Assembly (NCBI RefSeq): GCF_007670255.1 | Contig: NZ_SZVS01000004.1 | Span: 124,001 to 188,000 of the forward strand | Reading direction: 5' to 3' | Length of the DNA: 64,000 bases | Source of the DNA: Paenarthrobacter nicotinovorans | Lineage (GTDB): Bacteria > Actinomycetota > Actinomycetes > Actinomycetales > Micrococcaceae | Part shown: in pieces, positions 22,530 to 32,361 of the stretch | How positions within the stretch are numbered: position 1 is the first letter of the stretch | Layout of the letters: every line of letters begins with the position of its first letter | Notes under the pieces: generated by a model | Seen by the model: only the letters and a program-made list of their open reading frames with translations | What the model was told of the DNA's origin: nothing | Databases searched by the model: none | Made by a program: the position numbers and the translations under genes

Positions 22530-22994
22530 CAATCAGTTCCTAAATACTTGCTTGCCGGCGTTGCTTGCAGCCGAGGTGTCTCCGGCGGGCGCAGGTCTGG
22601 TCGTTAATCCACAGAGTTATGCACAGCGGGTGGAAAATGGGCTACTGAGCCACTCTAGGGGATGGAAACGCCAGAAGATAGCTGGGAAGTTGCCTGTGGA
22701 TAATTACACCGTTGTGGTTCTCGAAACGGGCCTGTGAGCCACTTCATCCACAGCCTTCCAGCCGTCTCTGAACACAACTGTGGATAGCGGCGCCGCGGGC
22801 TCCCGGTTTGACTGTGGCCCCTTTTTTGCCCTAACGTTGTGAAGTCCTTTGTGTCCGCTTTTGAGATCAGTTGTAACCCCGTACGTTCATCGTGCGGAAG
22901 GCAACGGCGGCAGACACATACAAAACTTAGCGTCGGCCAGTTCTTCCCCTTTTTGATCGGGTGGGCGCACCTTTGATCCACTGGAGTAACTAAC
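22530..22994. promoter_or_regulatory. dnaA-rpmH divergent intergenic region with DnaA boxes
   Basis: 465 bp with no gene. It holds one strict box (22695-22703, minus) and one-mismatch boxes at 22605-22613, 22617-22625, 22744-22752 and 22779-22787. This fits dnaA autoregulation and may be part of a bipartite origin flanking dnaA. The rpmH promoter also lies here. Confidence 0.75.
22808..22837 (+). promoter_or_regulatory. candidate sigma-70-type promoter for rpmH
   Basis: TTGACT at 22808-22813 and TAACGT at 22832-22837, 18-nt spacer. The 157 bp leader fits a strong housekeeping promoter. The -10 is a weak match, so this is tentative. Confidence 0.35.
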
Positions 22995-23132
22995 GTGAGC
23001 AAGCGGACTTTTCAGCCGAATAACCGCCGTCGGGCCAAGAAGCACGGCTTCCGCCTTCGTATGCGCACCCGTGCCGGCCGCGCCATCCTGGCTGCCCGTC
23101 GCGGCAAGGGCCGCGTCGAACTGTCGGCCTAA
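22995..23132 (+). CDS. rpmH: 50S ribosomal protein L34
   Basis: 45 residues, start GTG 22995 with GGAG upstream. [32 protein letters not shown] and KGR near the end are the L34 signature. Very basic, binds 23S rRNA. First gene of the plus-strand rpmH-rnpA-yidD-yidC-jag-rsmG-parA-parB series. Confidence 0.98.
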   Translation: MSKRTFQPNNRRRAKKHGFRLRMRTRAGRAILAARRGKGRVELSA

Positions 23133-23173
23133 ATAACTGACTTGTCGGTCAGTGTCTCTTTGCAGGTTCGACG

Positions 23174-23584
23174 GTGCTAGCCACCCCTAACCGTCTGCGG
23201 ACGTCTACCGACTTTTCAACAACTGTACGTTCCGGCGTCCGCAATGGACGCCGGAACTTAGTGTTATATACGGCTCCTATCGGGGCCGGGGAGCCGAGTC
23301 GAATCGGTTTCATTGTCTCCAAAGCCGTCGGGAACGCCGTGACCAGGAACCTCGTTAAGAGGAGACTGAGAGAAGCAGGCGCACTTTCCCTGCACACGCA
23401 CGGAACAGGTTTGGCGGTGGTGGTCCGGGCCCTGCCCGCAGCCGCACATGCGAGCTGGGAGCAGCTGCTCTCGGACTACAACGCCGCACTGACAGTGACG
23501 ACGAAGCGATTGGGTGGTTCGGTTCCACCCAAGGCTTCGACTGAACACAACGGCACCACAACGGAAGGGACACCGCGTGCATGA
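23174..23584 (+). CDS. rnpA: ribonuclease P protein component
   Basis: 136 residues from GTG 23174. RNase P protein that helps mature tRNA 5' ends. Landmarks: start LATPNRLRTSTDFSTTVRSG, the RNR motif region KAVGNAVTRNLVKRRLRE, and a poorly conserved C-terminal tail. The last 8 bp overlap yidD. Confidence 0.95.
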   Translation: MLATPNRLRTSTDFSTTVRSGVRNGRRNLVLYTAPIGAGEPSRIGFIVSKAVGNAVTRNLVKRRLREAGALSLHTHGTGLAVVVRALPAAAHASWEQLLSDYNAALTVTTKRLGGSVPPKASTEHNGTTTEGTPRA

Positions 23585-23999
23585 CATGAGCACCGCCGTC
23601 GTTCCTTCCTTGAGTGACCCTTCCGGGAAAGTTCACCGGCGTAGCATCTGGGCTGCGACAGGTACCTTCCTCTGGGAGTTGCCGCGAAACATCCTCATCC
23701 TCTTGCTGAAGAGCTACCGCAAGGTGATTTCGCCCCTGTACGGCCAGGTTTGCCGTTTCTTTCCCTCCTGCTCGGCATACGCCTTGGAAGCAGTGACGGT
23801 GCATGGCGCCGTGAAGGGCAGCTGGCTTGCAGCCAAGAGGCTCGCCAAATGCCACCCTTGGAACGCCGGTGGAGTGGACCACGTCCCCGCCGGTCATCGT
23901 CATTGGCCCGAAGGCCGGACGCCCACAATTGTTGTACTGAACAATCCGGACCAGTTCCTGGCTGCTCAGGCTGATGAAGAAGGCCGCTCGGCGGCCTGA
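23577..23999 (+). CDS. yidD: membrane protein insertion efficiency factor YidD
   Basis: 140 residues from GTG 23577, with GGAAGGGA 6 nt upstream, overlapping rnpA. Core: LLKSYRKVISPLYGQVCRFFPSCSAYALEAV and KCHPWNAGGVDHVP, with the three conserved Cys. Assists YidC-dependent insertion. Slightly longer at the ends than typical YidD. The in-frame opening from 23514 overlaps rnpA more deeply and is rejected. Confidence 0.94.
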   Translation: MHDMSTAVVPSLSDPSGKVHRRSIWAATGTFLWELPRNILILLLKSYRKVISPLYGQVCRFFPSCSAYALEAVTVHGAVKGSWLAAKRLAKCHPWNAGGVDHVPAGHRHWPEGRTPTIVVLNNPDQFLAAQADEEGRSAA

Positions 24000-24015
24000 C
24001 GAATAGGGATATCGT

Positions 24016-24984
24016 ATGGACTTCTTTGAAACAATCATGTTTCCGTTCAAGTGGCTGGTGTCGATCATCATGGTCGGCTTCCACGAGGGACTGAGCTTCA
24101 TTGGCCTGCCCGCCGCTAACGGCTGGACCTGGACTCTGTCCATCATTGGCCTGGTGCTGGTGATCCGTGCCGCCCTGATTCCCGTGTTCGTCAAGCAGAT
24201 CAAGGCGCAGCGCGGTATGCAGCTGCTGCAGCCGGACCTGAAGAAGCTGCAGACCAAGTACAAGGGCAAGACCGACCAGCTCTCACGCCAGGCGATGGCG
24301 CAGGAGCAGATGGCGCTGTACAAGAAGCACGGAACCAACCCGTTCTCGGCCTGTTTGCCGATGCTGATCCAGATGCCGTTCTTCTTCGCGCTGTTCCAGG
24401 TGTTGTCGGGCATTTCCAACAACGCCAAGGCGGGCCAGGGCATTGGTGCCATGAGCCATGAGCAGGTAGTGCAGTTCGATCAGTCGAGCATCTTCGGCGC
24501 ACCTCTGTCCGCTTCGCTGTTGCACGGTGGCGCAGGTGGAAACGACGCTGCCGTTTGGATCCTCTCCATTGTCATGATCCTTGCCATGACGGCCTCGCAG
24601 TTCATCACGCAGAAGCAGATCATGGCCAAGAACATGTCTGAAGAAGCCTTGGCCAGCCCGTTCATGCGCCAGCAGAAGATGATGCTCTACATCCTGCCGC
24701 TCGTCTTCGGTATTGGTGGCATCAACTTCCCGATCGGTGTCCTCATTTACTGGACCACCACCAACCTCTGGACCATGGGCCAGCAGTTCTTTGTCATCCG
24801 CCGCATGCCGACTCCGGGATCCCCCGCCGCGAAGGCTCTTGAAGAGCGTCGCGCAGCCAAGGGCCTGCCCCCGCTGTTGGGTGGCAAGAAGATCGACGAG
24901 GCCGAGGCTGCAGCAGCCGCTGCTGCCGCCGAAGCCAGGACGCAGCGCGTCCAGCCGCAACGTAAGAACAGGAAGAAGAAGTAA
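24016..24984 (+). CDS. yidC: membrane protein insertase YidC
   Basis: 322 residues. Short Oxa1/Gram-positive form, with five membrane segments: N-terminal (about 8-30), 38-60 and three in the core. The positively charged helical hairpin KQIKAQRGMQLLQPDLKKLQ, the FSACLPMLIQMPFFFALF segment and a basic C-terminal tail (QRKNRKKK) for ribosome binding are visible. No lipobox is seen. Overlaps jag by one base. Confidence 0.96.
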   Translation: MDFFETIMFPFKWLVSIIMVGFHEGLSFIGLPAANGWTWTLSIIGLVLVIRAALIPVFVKQIKAQRGMQLLQPDLKKLQTKYKGKTDQLSRQAMAQEQMALYKKHGTNPFSACLPMLIQMPFFFALFQVLSGISNNAKAGQGIGAMSHEQVVQFDQSSIFGAPLSASLLHGGAGGNDAAVWILSIVMILAMTASQFITQKQIMAKNMSEEALASPFMRQQKMMLYILPLVFGIGGINFPIGVLIYWTTTNLWTMGQQFFVIRRMPTPGSPAAKALEERRAAKGLPPLLGGKKIDEAEAAAAAAAAEARTQRVQPQRKNRKKK

Positions 24985-25535
24985 TGTCTGCCGAGAGCAC
25001 TGAAGAAGTTATTGCCGCCGTGACTGAAGAGCAGGAAGACTCCCAGGAAGAGACGCAATCCAAGACGGCCAGCCGCTTGGAAGAGGAAGGCGACATCGCT
25101 GCCGACTACCTCGAAGAGCTTCTTGATATTGCCGACATCGACGGCGACATTGACATCGAGGTCCGCAACGGCCGTACCTACATCTCCATTGGTACCGATG
25201 AAGAGTCGGCGGCTCTGGACAGCTTGGTTGGCCGCGACGGTGAAGTCCTCGAAGCCCTCCAGGAACTGGCCCGCCTGTCGGTTCTCTCGGCAACCGAAAA
25301 CCGCTCACGCTTGGTTCTTGACATCAACGGCTACCGCAAGGAGCGTGCCGGCGTCCTGCAGCAGATCGCCGAAGACGCTGTGGCAAAGGTCAAGGCCGAC
25401 GGCGGGACTGTCGCTCTGGAGCCGATGAGCGCTTACGAGCGCAAGATCGTTCACGACGCCGTTGCCGACCTTGGCTTTGTTTCCGAATCCGAAGGCGAAG
25501 GCGCCGGCCGCCACATCGTCGTTTCTGCTGACTAG
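24984..25535 (+). CDS. jag: Jag/KhpB-type KH-R3H RNA-binding protein
   Basis: 183 residues: acidic N-terminus (1-45), KH domain (about 48-112, with LVGRDGEVLEALQ), and R3H domain (about 120-175, RKERAGVLQQIAEDA then MSAYERKIVHDAV). Binds RNA; in Gram-positives linked to cell elongation and envelope. Start overlaps the yidC stop. Confidence 0.94.
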   Translation: MSAESTEEVIAAVTEEQEDSQEETQSKTASRLEEEGDIAADYLEELLDIADIDGDIDIEVRNGRTYISIGTDEESAALDSLVGRDGEVLEALQELARLSVLSATENRSRLVLDINGYRKERAGVLQQIAEDAVAKVKADGGTVALEPMSAYERKIVHDAVADLGFVSESEGEGAGRHIVVSAD

Positions 25536-25540
25536 AGCCC

Positions 25541-26191
25541 ATGGTCGAAATCACCGCAGCTGAACTGACAGCGGCAGAGAAGATCTTTGGGGAGCGCCTG
25601 GATCTGGCCAAGCGCTACGTTGAACACTTGGCGACCTCAGGCACCGAACGTGGCTTGATCGGCCCGCGGGAGATCCCGCGGCTCTGGAGCAGGCACGTCC
25701 TGAACTGTGCGGTCATCGAATCCGCGATCGCCAGGAACAGCCATGTTGCCGACGTCGGTTCCGGTGCCGGACTTCCCGGCCTTTGCCTTGCCATTGCCCG
25801 TCCGGATCTTGAACTGACGTTGATCGAACCCCTGGAACGGCGGGTCATCTGGCTACAGGAAGTAGTGGACGACCTCGGTCTGGACAACGTGACAGTGATG
25901 CGGACCCGTGCAGAACTGGCTGTGGGAATGGTTGATGCGGATGTCGTTACGGCCCGGGCCGTGTCAGCCCTGACCAACCTTGCCGGGTTGACGATCCCCC
26001 TCCTCAACGGCAACGGCGAAGTAGTGGCCATCAAGGGCCGTAGTGCCGGTGAAGAGATCGAGAAGGCCGCCAAGGTCATCCGGAAGCTCGGCGGTGTGGA
26101 AACTTCTGTTGTTGTGTGTGGACAAGAGCTGTTGGAGGAACCCACCACTGTGGTGAGGATAATCGTCAACAAGGCCGGAAAGACGGCGTAG
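25541..26191 (+). CDS. rsmG: 16S rRNA (guanine527-N7)-methyltransferase
   Basis: 216 residues. SAM motif I VADVGSGAGLPGLCLAIARP, LTLIEPLERRVIWLQEV, TARAVSAL and VVAIKGRSAGEEI. Loss of RsmG in other bacteria gives low-level streptomycin resistance. Five bases after jag. Confidence 0.95.
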   Translation: MVEITAAELTAAEKIFGERLDLAKRYVEHLATSGTERGLIGPREIPRLWSRHVLNCAVIESAIARNSHVADVGSGAGLPGLCLAIARPDLELTLIEPLERRVIWLQEVVDDLGLDNVTVMRTRAELAVGMVDADVVTARAVSALTNLAGLTIPLLNGNGEVVAIKGRSAGEEIEKAAKVIRKLGGVETSVVVCGQELLEEPTTVVRIIVNKAGKTA

Positions 26192-26278
26192 ATCCCGTTT
26201 GGTTTCCAGCGTGTCGGCGACTGAGCGGTTAGGCTAGAGAACGGCAGCAAGCGCCGAATGAGAGTGAGAGTGTGACCA

Positions 26279-27331
26279 GTGGGTAGTGAAACCTCCACGC
26301 AACGAATCCCCCCGTTTATGTCTTTGGGGTCCGCGCGGGCCATGGCTACCCCCTCTTCGTCTCTGCAGTCCGCTATTGTGCGCACTGATCCGGTTGCAAA
26401 TGCTGCAGTTTCACGTGAAACCGCCTCGGATGGAGTGCAGAACGTGATGGATTCCATCGATGATTCCAGTCCGATCGCACGGCAGCTCGCCAACGAGACC
26501 CGCCGTCGTGAACGCCTGATAGGCCGCGAGCTCCCGAAGCCTGAAGCAACCCGTATCTTCACTGTTTCAAACCAAAAGGGTGGCGTTGGCAAGACGACCA
26601 CCACAGTGAATATCGCTGCTGCCTTGGCGTCCGCCGGACTGAATGTCCTCGTGATCGATATCGATCCCCAAGGCAACGCGTCCACCGCGCTGGGCATCGA
26701 GCACCACGCTGATGTAGACAGCATCTATGACGTCCTCATCAACGACCTCCCCCTGAAGGAGGTCGTGGCACCTTGCCCCGACATCCCCAACCTGATCTGC
26801 GCGCCTGCAACCATTCACCTGGCCGGTGCGGAGATCGAGCTTGTTTCCCTTGTGGCCCGTGAGCAGAGGCTCCGGCGTGCCATCGATGTCTATGCCAAGG
26901 AACGGGAAAAGAACGGTGAAGGTCGTCTGGACTTTATCTTCATCGATTGCCCGCCCAGCCTCGGCCTGCTCACGGTCAACGCCTTCTGTGCAGCCAGCGA
27001 AGTTCTCATCCCCATCCAGTGCGAGTACTACGCTCTTGAAGGTTTGAGCCAGCTCCTCAAGAACATTGAGATGATCCAGAAGCACCTCAATGCCGACCTC
27101 GTGGTCTCAACGATTCTCCTGACCATGTATGACGGCAGGACAAACCTTGCCGCGCAGGTCGCATCGGAAGTCCGCCAGCACTTCCCCCAGCAGGTGCTGA
27201 GTGCCGTGGTTCCTCGTTCGGTGCGTATCTCTGAGGCGCCAAGCTACCAGCAGACGGTCATGACCTACGATCCTTCATCGAGCGGCGCGCTGTCCTACAT
27301 GGAAGCCGCAGCCGAAATCGCTGAACGTTAG
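26279..27331 (+). CDS. parA: chromosome partitioning ATPase ParA
   Basis: Deviant Walker-A ATPase (KGGVGKTTTTVN, near residue 101-112) that moves ParB-parS complexes. Also DIDPQGNAST and FIDCPPSLGLLT. 350 residues if GTG 26279 is the start, giving a ~95-residue N-terminal extension. A parS site is embedded in frame in this extension (encoding VSRET). Later in-frame starts (for example ATG 26320 or 26342) are possible, and the true start is uncertain. Confidence 0.94.
   Translation: MGSETSTQRIPPFMSLGSARAMATPSSSLQSAIVRTDPVANAAVSRETASDGVQNVMDSIDDSSPIARQLANETRRRERLIGRELPKPEATRIFTVSNQKGGVGKTTTTVNIAAALASAGLNVLVIDIDPQGNASTALGIEHHADVDSIYDVLINDLPLKEVVAPCPDIPNLICAPATIHLAGAEIELVSLVAREQRLRRAIDVYAKEREKNGEGRLDFIFIDCPPSLGLLTVNAFCAASEVLIPIQCEYYALEGLSQLLKNIEMIQKHLNADLVVSTILLTMYDGRTNLAAQVASEVRQHFPQQVLSAVVPRSVRISEAPSYQQTVMTYDPSSSGALSYMEAAAEIAER
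26408..26421. other. parS site inside parA
   Basis: Exact palindrome GTTTCACGTGAAAC, the ParB-binding centromere core, located in the parA N-terminal coding region. Confidence 0.95.
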
Positions 27332-27397
27332 AATTCTTGAAACACAGCAACAGCCAGGGCCAGTCCGTGCTCGGCTCTTCCATGGAGGGATGAATCA

Positions 27398-28633
27398 ATG
27401 AGCGAAAAGCGAAGGGGCCTCGGCAGGGGTCTTGGGGCTCTCATTCCTAGCTCGGCCGCAGCCCAGGGAAACGGCGCCGCGCCGTCCCGTCCCGTGGATC
27501 TGTTTTTCCCGGAAGCACGGAAGACTGCTGAACCGACGGTTGATACTGCTCCCGAGGACACAACGGCGCCTGATACTGCCTCCGAGTCCGGGAACTCCAC
27601 TGCAGCCCCCAAAAAGGCCCCTGCGGGGAGGGCATCTGCCAAGGCTCCAGCCGCAAAGGCTCCGGCCACCAAATCGAGCACTGCCCGTTCTGCTGCTACC
27701 AAGTCGCCAGCGGCTGATCAGCCGAAGCCCGCAGAGGTTGCTGATGCTCAGGAGTCGCCGGCCGTAGCCAAGACTCCTGCCGCTGCCCAGTCCAGTGACG
27801 TTGAGTTGGTAGAGGTACCGGGCGCCCGCTTTGCGGAAATTCCGGTTGGCGATATCCATCCGAACCGCAAGCAGCCGCGCTCGGTATTCGATGAGGACGA
27901 TATGGCGGAGCTGGTTCACAGCGTTCGCGAAATAGGCGTGCTCCAGCCAATCGTCGTGCGAACTTCAACCGAAAAGGGTGGAGAACCGTACGAGCTCGTA
28001 ATGGGCGAGCGTCGCTGGCGGGCGGTACAGGCTGCCGGGCTGGAAACCATCCCTGCAATCGTCCGCGATACCACTGACGACGACCTCCTTCGTGACGCGT
28101 TGCTGGAAAACCTGCACCGCAGCCAGCTGAATCCATTGGAAGAGGCTGCTGCCTACCAACAGCTCTTGGAAGACTTCGGAACAACGCACGAGCAGTTGGC
28201 GGACCGCATTGGCCGTTCACGTCCCCAGGTCTCCAACACGCTGCGCTTGCTCAAGCTTCCCCCGTTGGTTCAGCGTAGGGTTGCCGCTGGCGTTCTCTCT
28301 GCGGGCCATGCCCGGGCACTCCTGGCGCTCCCGGATGCTGCGGCAATGGAACGCCTGGCTCAGCGTATCGTTGCCGAGGGTATGTCAGTACGCGCTACGG
28401 AAGAAGCCGTGACGCTGTACCAGGACCCCACCACTCCTGCGAAGAACAGTATTCCCAAGCCGAACGCCCGTCACGAACGACTCGACTACCTTGCTTCGTC
28501 GCTCTCCGACCGCCTGGACACCAACGTGAAAATCACCTTGGGGGCCCGTAAGGGGCGGGTAAGCATTGAGTTCGCCAGCGTCGAAGACTTGAACCGCATC
28601 ATGAACGTGCTTGGCCCTGGTGCTGAAGACTGA
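27398..28633 (+). CDS. parB: chromosome partitioning protein ParB
   Basis: 411 residues: a low-complexity Ala/Pro/Lys-rich region (about 20-130), then the ParB CTPase/N-domain ([29 protein letters not shown], the GERRxR CTP motif; [16 protein letters not shown]), helix-turn-helix ([21 protein letters not shown]), and C-terminal dimer domain ([20 protein letters not shown]). It loads at parS and spreads. The disordered N-terminus is long for the family. Confidence 0.96.
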   Translation: MSEKRRGLGRGLGALIPSSAAAQGNGAAPSRPVDLFFPEARKTAEPTVDTAPEDTTAPDTASESGNSTAAPKKAPAGRASAKAPAAKAPATKSSTARSAATKSPAADQPKPAEVADAQESPAVAKTPAAAQSSDVELVEVPGARFAEIPVGDIHPNRKQPRSVFDEDDMAELVHSVREIGVLQPIVVRTSTEKGGEPYELVMGERRWRAVQAAGLETIPAIVRDTTDDDLLRDALLENLHRSQLNPLEEAAAYQQLLEDFGTTHEQLADRIGRSRPQVSNTLRLLKLPPLVQRRVAAGVLSAGHARALLALPDAAAMERLAQRIVAEGMSVRATEEAVTLYQDPTTPAKNSIPKPNARHERLDYLASSLSDRLDTNVKITLGARKGRVSIEFASVEDLNRIMNVLGPGAED

Positions 28634-28653
28634 GTCTGTTTTGCTCTATCCGA

Positions 28654-28684
28654 GGGATCCGCCCGCAGGGGCGGATCCCTTTTT
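28654..28684 (+). terminator. rho-independent terminator of parB
   Basis: Perfect 11-bp stem (28654-28664 and 28669-28679, GGGATCCGCCC) with tetraloop GCAG and a TTTTT run at 28680-28684. Ends the rpmH-parB plus-strand unit. Confidence 0.93.
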
Positions 28685-28743
28685 CATTTCGTTTAGGGCT
28701 CGCGGTGACCGAGTTCTTCGCTCACATTGAATTTGATGTCGTG

Positions 28744-28757
28744 GTTTCACGTGAAAC
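28744..28757. other. parS site
   Basis: Exact GTTTCACGTGAAAC. First site downstream of the parB terminator. Confidence 0.97.
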
Positions 28758-29095
28758 TGCGCATAGGATGCGGTCGGTCTTGGACCACCATCGGTAGAGG
28801 CTATGCACCGGAATTGGATGGACGCGATAATCCAAAGCCGCGAGCTGGGGTCGCACAATGCCTGCCTCCAATCTTCGACTTCGTTATGAGGTGGGCTGAC
28901 GGTGTGCTTTCACAGCGCGACTCAACCCGGCGTTTGCTTCGGTTTGTCGTCTATTGGCATAGTGGCAGGCAAACTGTGACGGCAACTCGCGTTCCCGACG
29001 CCTATTGGAGTTGCTCCGGGGCGGTAAGACGCGGAGTTGTGCAGCCGATGCGACCGCATCTCCGCTTTGCAATCGGCTTGAAAGTTTGCGCGGAG

Positions 29096-29109
29096 GTTTC
29101 ACGTGAAAC
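29096..29109. other. parS site
   Basis: Exact GTTTCACGTGAAAC; one of four sites within 28744-29466. Confidence 0.97.
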
Positions 29110-29265
29110 AGTGCTGGATTCTAGCGCCGAACCAAAGTCACGCACGGAATCGGACGTTGGTGTCAGTGGCCTCCGTCCTGGCATTCTGCGTTCAGGGCTC
29201 GCTGACGCTTGGGTCTGTGCCGCGGGGAAGGTCGCGAACAATAGGCCATGCATAACGCCGTGAAC

Positions 29266-29279
29266 GTTTCACGTGAAAC
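29266..29279. other. parS site
   Basis: Exact GTTTCACGTGAAAC, 170 bp from the previous site. Confidence 0.97.
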
Positions 29280-29452
29280 GCTGCCCAAGCTGAGTCGGCC
29301 TGATCCCTGCGATACGACGGGCATACCTTCTTGGCAGCGAGTTCGTTTCAGCCTGCAGGGCTAGTGCCTGCCCTGCAGCTGGCTTAGCCCAGCGGCTGCC
29401 TTTGACGACGTAAAGGCGGTGGGGTTTGCACGGCTGCCCCTCTTGCATTCTA

Positions 29453-29466
29453 GTTTCACGTGAAAC
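29453..29466. other. parS site
   Basis: Exact GTTTCACGTGAAAC, 187 bp from the previous site. Confidence 0.97.
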
Positions 29467-30640
29467 TTTGATGCGCCAAATGAGGCAATTCAATGCTTAT
29501 CCGACTCATAGCGATGTACGGGAGCGAATCGTTGAGTTTCCATCCGGTGCCCTGTCCCTTTATCAAGAGAAGCAGACCTGGAAGCTCAGTATCCTGCCAC
29601 TCGCCTTGCAACCTCATAGCCACAGAAGTCCCAGAGTAGCTCTGTGAGCCTCTCGGCCTTCCAACCCCTATACGCGGCAGCCCAAGCGTGCACAACCACC
29701 AGCTACGCCTCCTAGCGCGTCCCTCAGGAGGGATAGTTCGGCGGCGGCGTATGCGAGTCGTATTGTTGCTGGGTGGTCCCGCCATAAGAAGCGCAGGACG
29801 AAGGCCCAGGAGCTATTGCATGGTGGGCGGCGGATCGGAGAACGAGGGTCTTCCGAGAGGGACAGAGCTGGTCCACTCACCTAGCTGCCTTGGGCATGGC
29901 TGTATCCGATGGCTCCTAGGCAGTCCATTCCCTCTGGTGGCCGCTCCCGGGGCTAGAACGTAAGACTTGGTGTGCCTTGGCTATCGATGGCGCTCCTCGG
30001 ATCGCAGTTGCCGTCGGGTGAATCATCCGTAGTCTGCCCACCGAGCAGGATCATCTAACTGTGTGATGTCCGTCCAGAACAGTGATCACCTAGCTCGCTG
30101 ACAATGCCTGCCGTGCGGGCATCAGATGACTTTGATGTGGGTAAGTCGAGCAGGGAGGGCTCTGTCCTGGTGCAGGTAAGGAGCGCTTTCTGGACATGAG
30201 AAGGCTGGCGCCGTGGTGCGGAGGTGCCCGCGAAGGGCCATTCCTTCTGACAAGCGCCGCCCCTAGCTTGGCTGCGGGAACGAGACCTCGCGCGTATCCT
30301 CTTCCGCCGAGATCATCACTCTGCACCGCGGCATCTCCAGGTTCTGTGAGGGATCTGACGGCTGCTATGGGTCCGCTCGGCCTCGTAGCGTTTCCTCGTC
30401 CACAATGTCGAGTGAGGCGGGCTGTAAGAGAGTTGCCTGATCCCCCACAGCTTCCCGCTAAGAGCCATACGTCCGATGTCACTCTGTATCTGCAAGGCAC
30501 TCACACGCCTGGTCGCGACGTGAGCCACATGGCATGGCGTGGTGGATGGTGTGCGCATAGCCGGTGCCGACAGCGGGAGTACCCACTCCCCATGACGCCG
30601 ACCACCTCAGTGGGGTGCGGCCTCTACAGGCTACGCCTCC

Positions 30641-30654
30641 GTTTCACGTGAAAC
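30641..30654. other. parS site next to DnaA boxes
   Basis: Exact GTTTCACGTGAAAC; the DnaA-box group starts about 50 bp downstream. Confidence 0.97.
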
Positions 30655-30701
30655 GGTTCCGGCCGAGCCGCGAGTGCGAGCTCTCGGAAGCAATACGCGG
30701 C

Positions 30702-31079
30702 TGTGGATTCAACGGTGGATAAGTCTGTGGATAACTTTGGGGATAACCATCGGCTTTGGTGAGGCTCACCCGCTCAGCTCAACTCTCCTAGGGAGCGTAG
30801 GCTCGAACGGAAAGGGGCAGCAGACGAACCGCAGAACCTGCTCCCCCTATGGCTGACGGAAGTTTCGTCGTTGAACTGGCAATTCGCCGGGTTTACAGCG
30901 GTTTTGCGCTGATTGACTATGATGAACGGCGCGCAATTGTAGGGAACACGCATCTCCACCCCGGTACACCATCAGTGCGGTCCGCAAGCAAACTCCAGTG
31001 CGAGCAGAGTGTTCGTAAGTAGTGGTGTGTGGGCAACATCATTGTCGGTGCATAACCCTGTGGATAACTTTGTGGATAA
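30702..31079. other. DnaA-box group within the parS region
   Basis: Strict TGTGGATAA boxes (minus orientation) at 30726-30734, 31059-31067 and 31071-31079. One-mismatch copies at 30714-30722 and 30738-30746, and a weaker one at 30702-30710. All point the same way. Two sub-groups lie about 310 bp apart, and the second is a close pair 12 bp apart. No gene nearby explains them. Confidence 0.85.
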
Positions 31080-31497
31080 GGAGAGAGGAGCCTGTGACTA
31101 AGTTCCTCCTGGGATCGCCCGTTGAACGAGTCTGGTCGCTCGGCCGAGGCCCGAATCGAGCTATGGGGACGTCCGCTCACTTGGGGTCAATACGCAGCCT
31201 GACTATGAACGTCATGGAGTGGTGATGCTCAGCAAGATGGGCAGGGTCTGTTGGACTTGCCTACTTGGATGCAGTCCGCCGCTGTCCAACTCTCGCCGCT
31301 TCCATTCATCTGATGTATCGGGCCCCGAGTTCGATCCTCTCCAGTACGACGAGATGGGTGGTGTTGAGTCTGGTACGCTATCGCTCCCCTAGTGGCAGGC
31401 ACCCCGAGACTTCTGATTTAGTCCCTCCGCAGTGGCTTGATGCGATGAATGCATTCACCGTCGACGATCCATCGTCGGGGCTCGCAGCTAACATGCT

Positions 31498-31511
31498 GTT
31501 TCACGTGAAAC
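31498..31511. other. parS site
   Basis: Exact GTTTCACGTGAAAC. Confidence 0.97.
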
Positions 31512-32347
31512 CTCATCGGCCGACGGGGGTGGCCAAGCTTGGGTTCGCAGCAGGCGCGAGAGCGAACCAAGGCGAAGCCTCGATACCCTATTTAGCAGAC
31601 TGAGGATCAGTGTCTACGCGATGGACTATTCCGCGTAGGTCTGCAGGGAACGATCGCGAGGGACTGGGGGCAACAGTCCGGGATGGATCTCGGAAGCGGG
31701 ATTGTCTATGTCGAATCAAACCGGATGCAGCTCCGGCCGATCCATCAAAAGTTGATGCCTGCGTGCCATGTTGATGCAATAGCCGAAGGGCAGGCGGCTA
31801 TACACAGTCCGTCAGCAACGACACGAGAAGCGGCCTGGGCGAGGTAGGGAAACGTGCTTGGGGCAAGCGGGCGATTGACGGCCATTAGTCAGCAGCTTGC
31901 CTGCGGTGGGAAACGAGTGAAGGTCTGGCTGGCGCACGGAGTGCCTGTGTACATCCCAGTATTTGTTGCGGGCTTGTCCTTGGAAGTGGATCGTCATGCG
32001 CACGGAGGGAACGGCGGGCCATGAGGAGAGGCTGTTGGCTGGGTTGGCGATCCGTCGGAGGTCCAACGATGCCTGCCGGGCTGGCCGTGTTCGTGAGAAA
32101 CCCTCTTGTACCGACCATTAGCGCGGGGTCTCCGTCCATTTCTAGGCGGAGGTGGTTGCTTCCTTCAAAACCACGTGCGTGGAGCGTGGCTTGAGTGAAC
32201 GTCCGGTATCCGGGCTGTGATCGAACGGAGGTACCCCTGACTCGAGCTTACGTAGGCGGTTTGTTGCTCTCGTACTCTCATGTAGGTGCCGACTAAGCCG
32301 ATTCTGGCTGTTCGGGCAGTAGATGTGCCCCGTCATGAGCCACCATG

Positions 32348-32361
32348 TTTCACGTGAAACG
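32348..32361. other. parS site
   Basis: Exact GTTTCACGTGAAAC, 850 bp from the previous site. Confidence 0.97.

Noticed and set aside
28727..29263. 178-codon frame in the parS region
   Set aside because: It reads through two parS sites (FHVK and VSRET words) and shows no family likeness; weak start.
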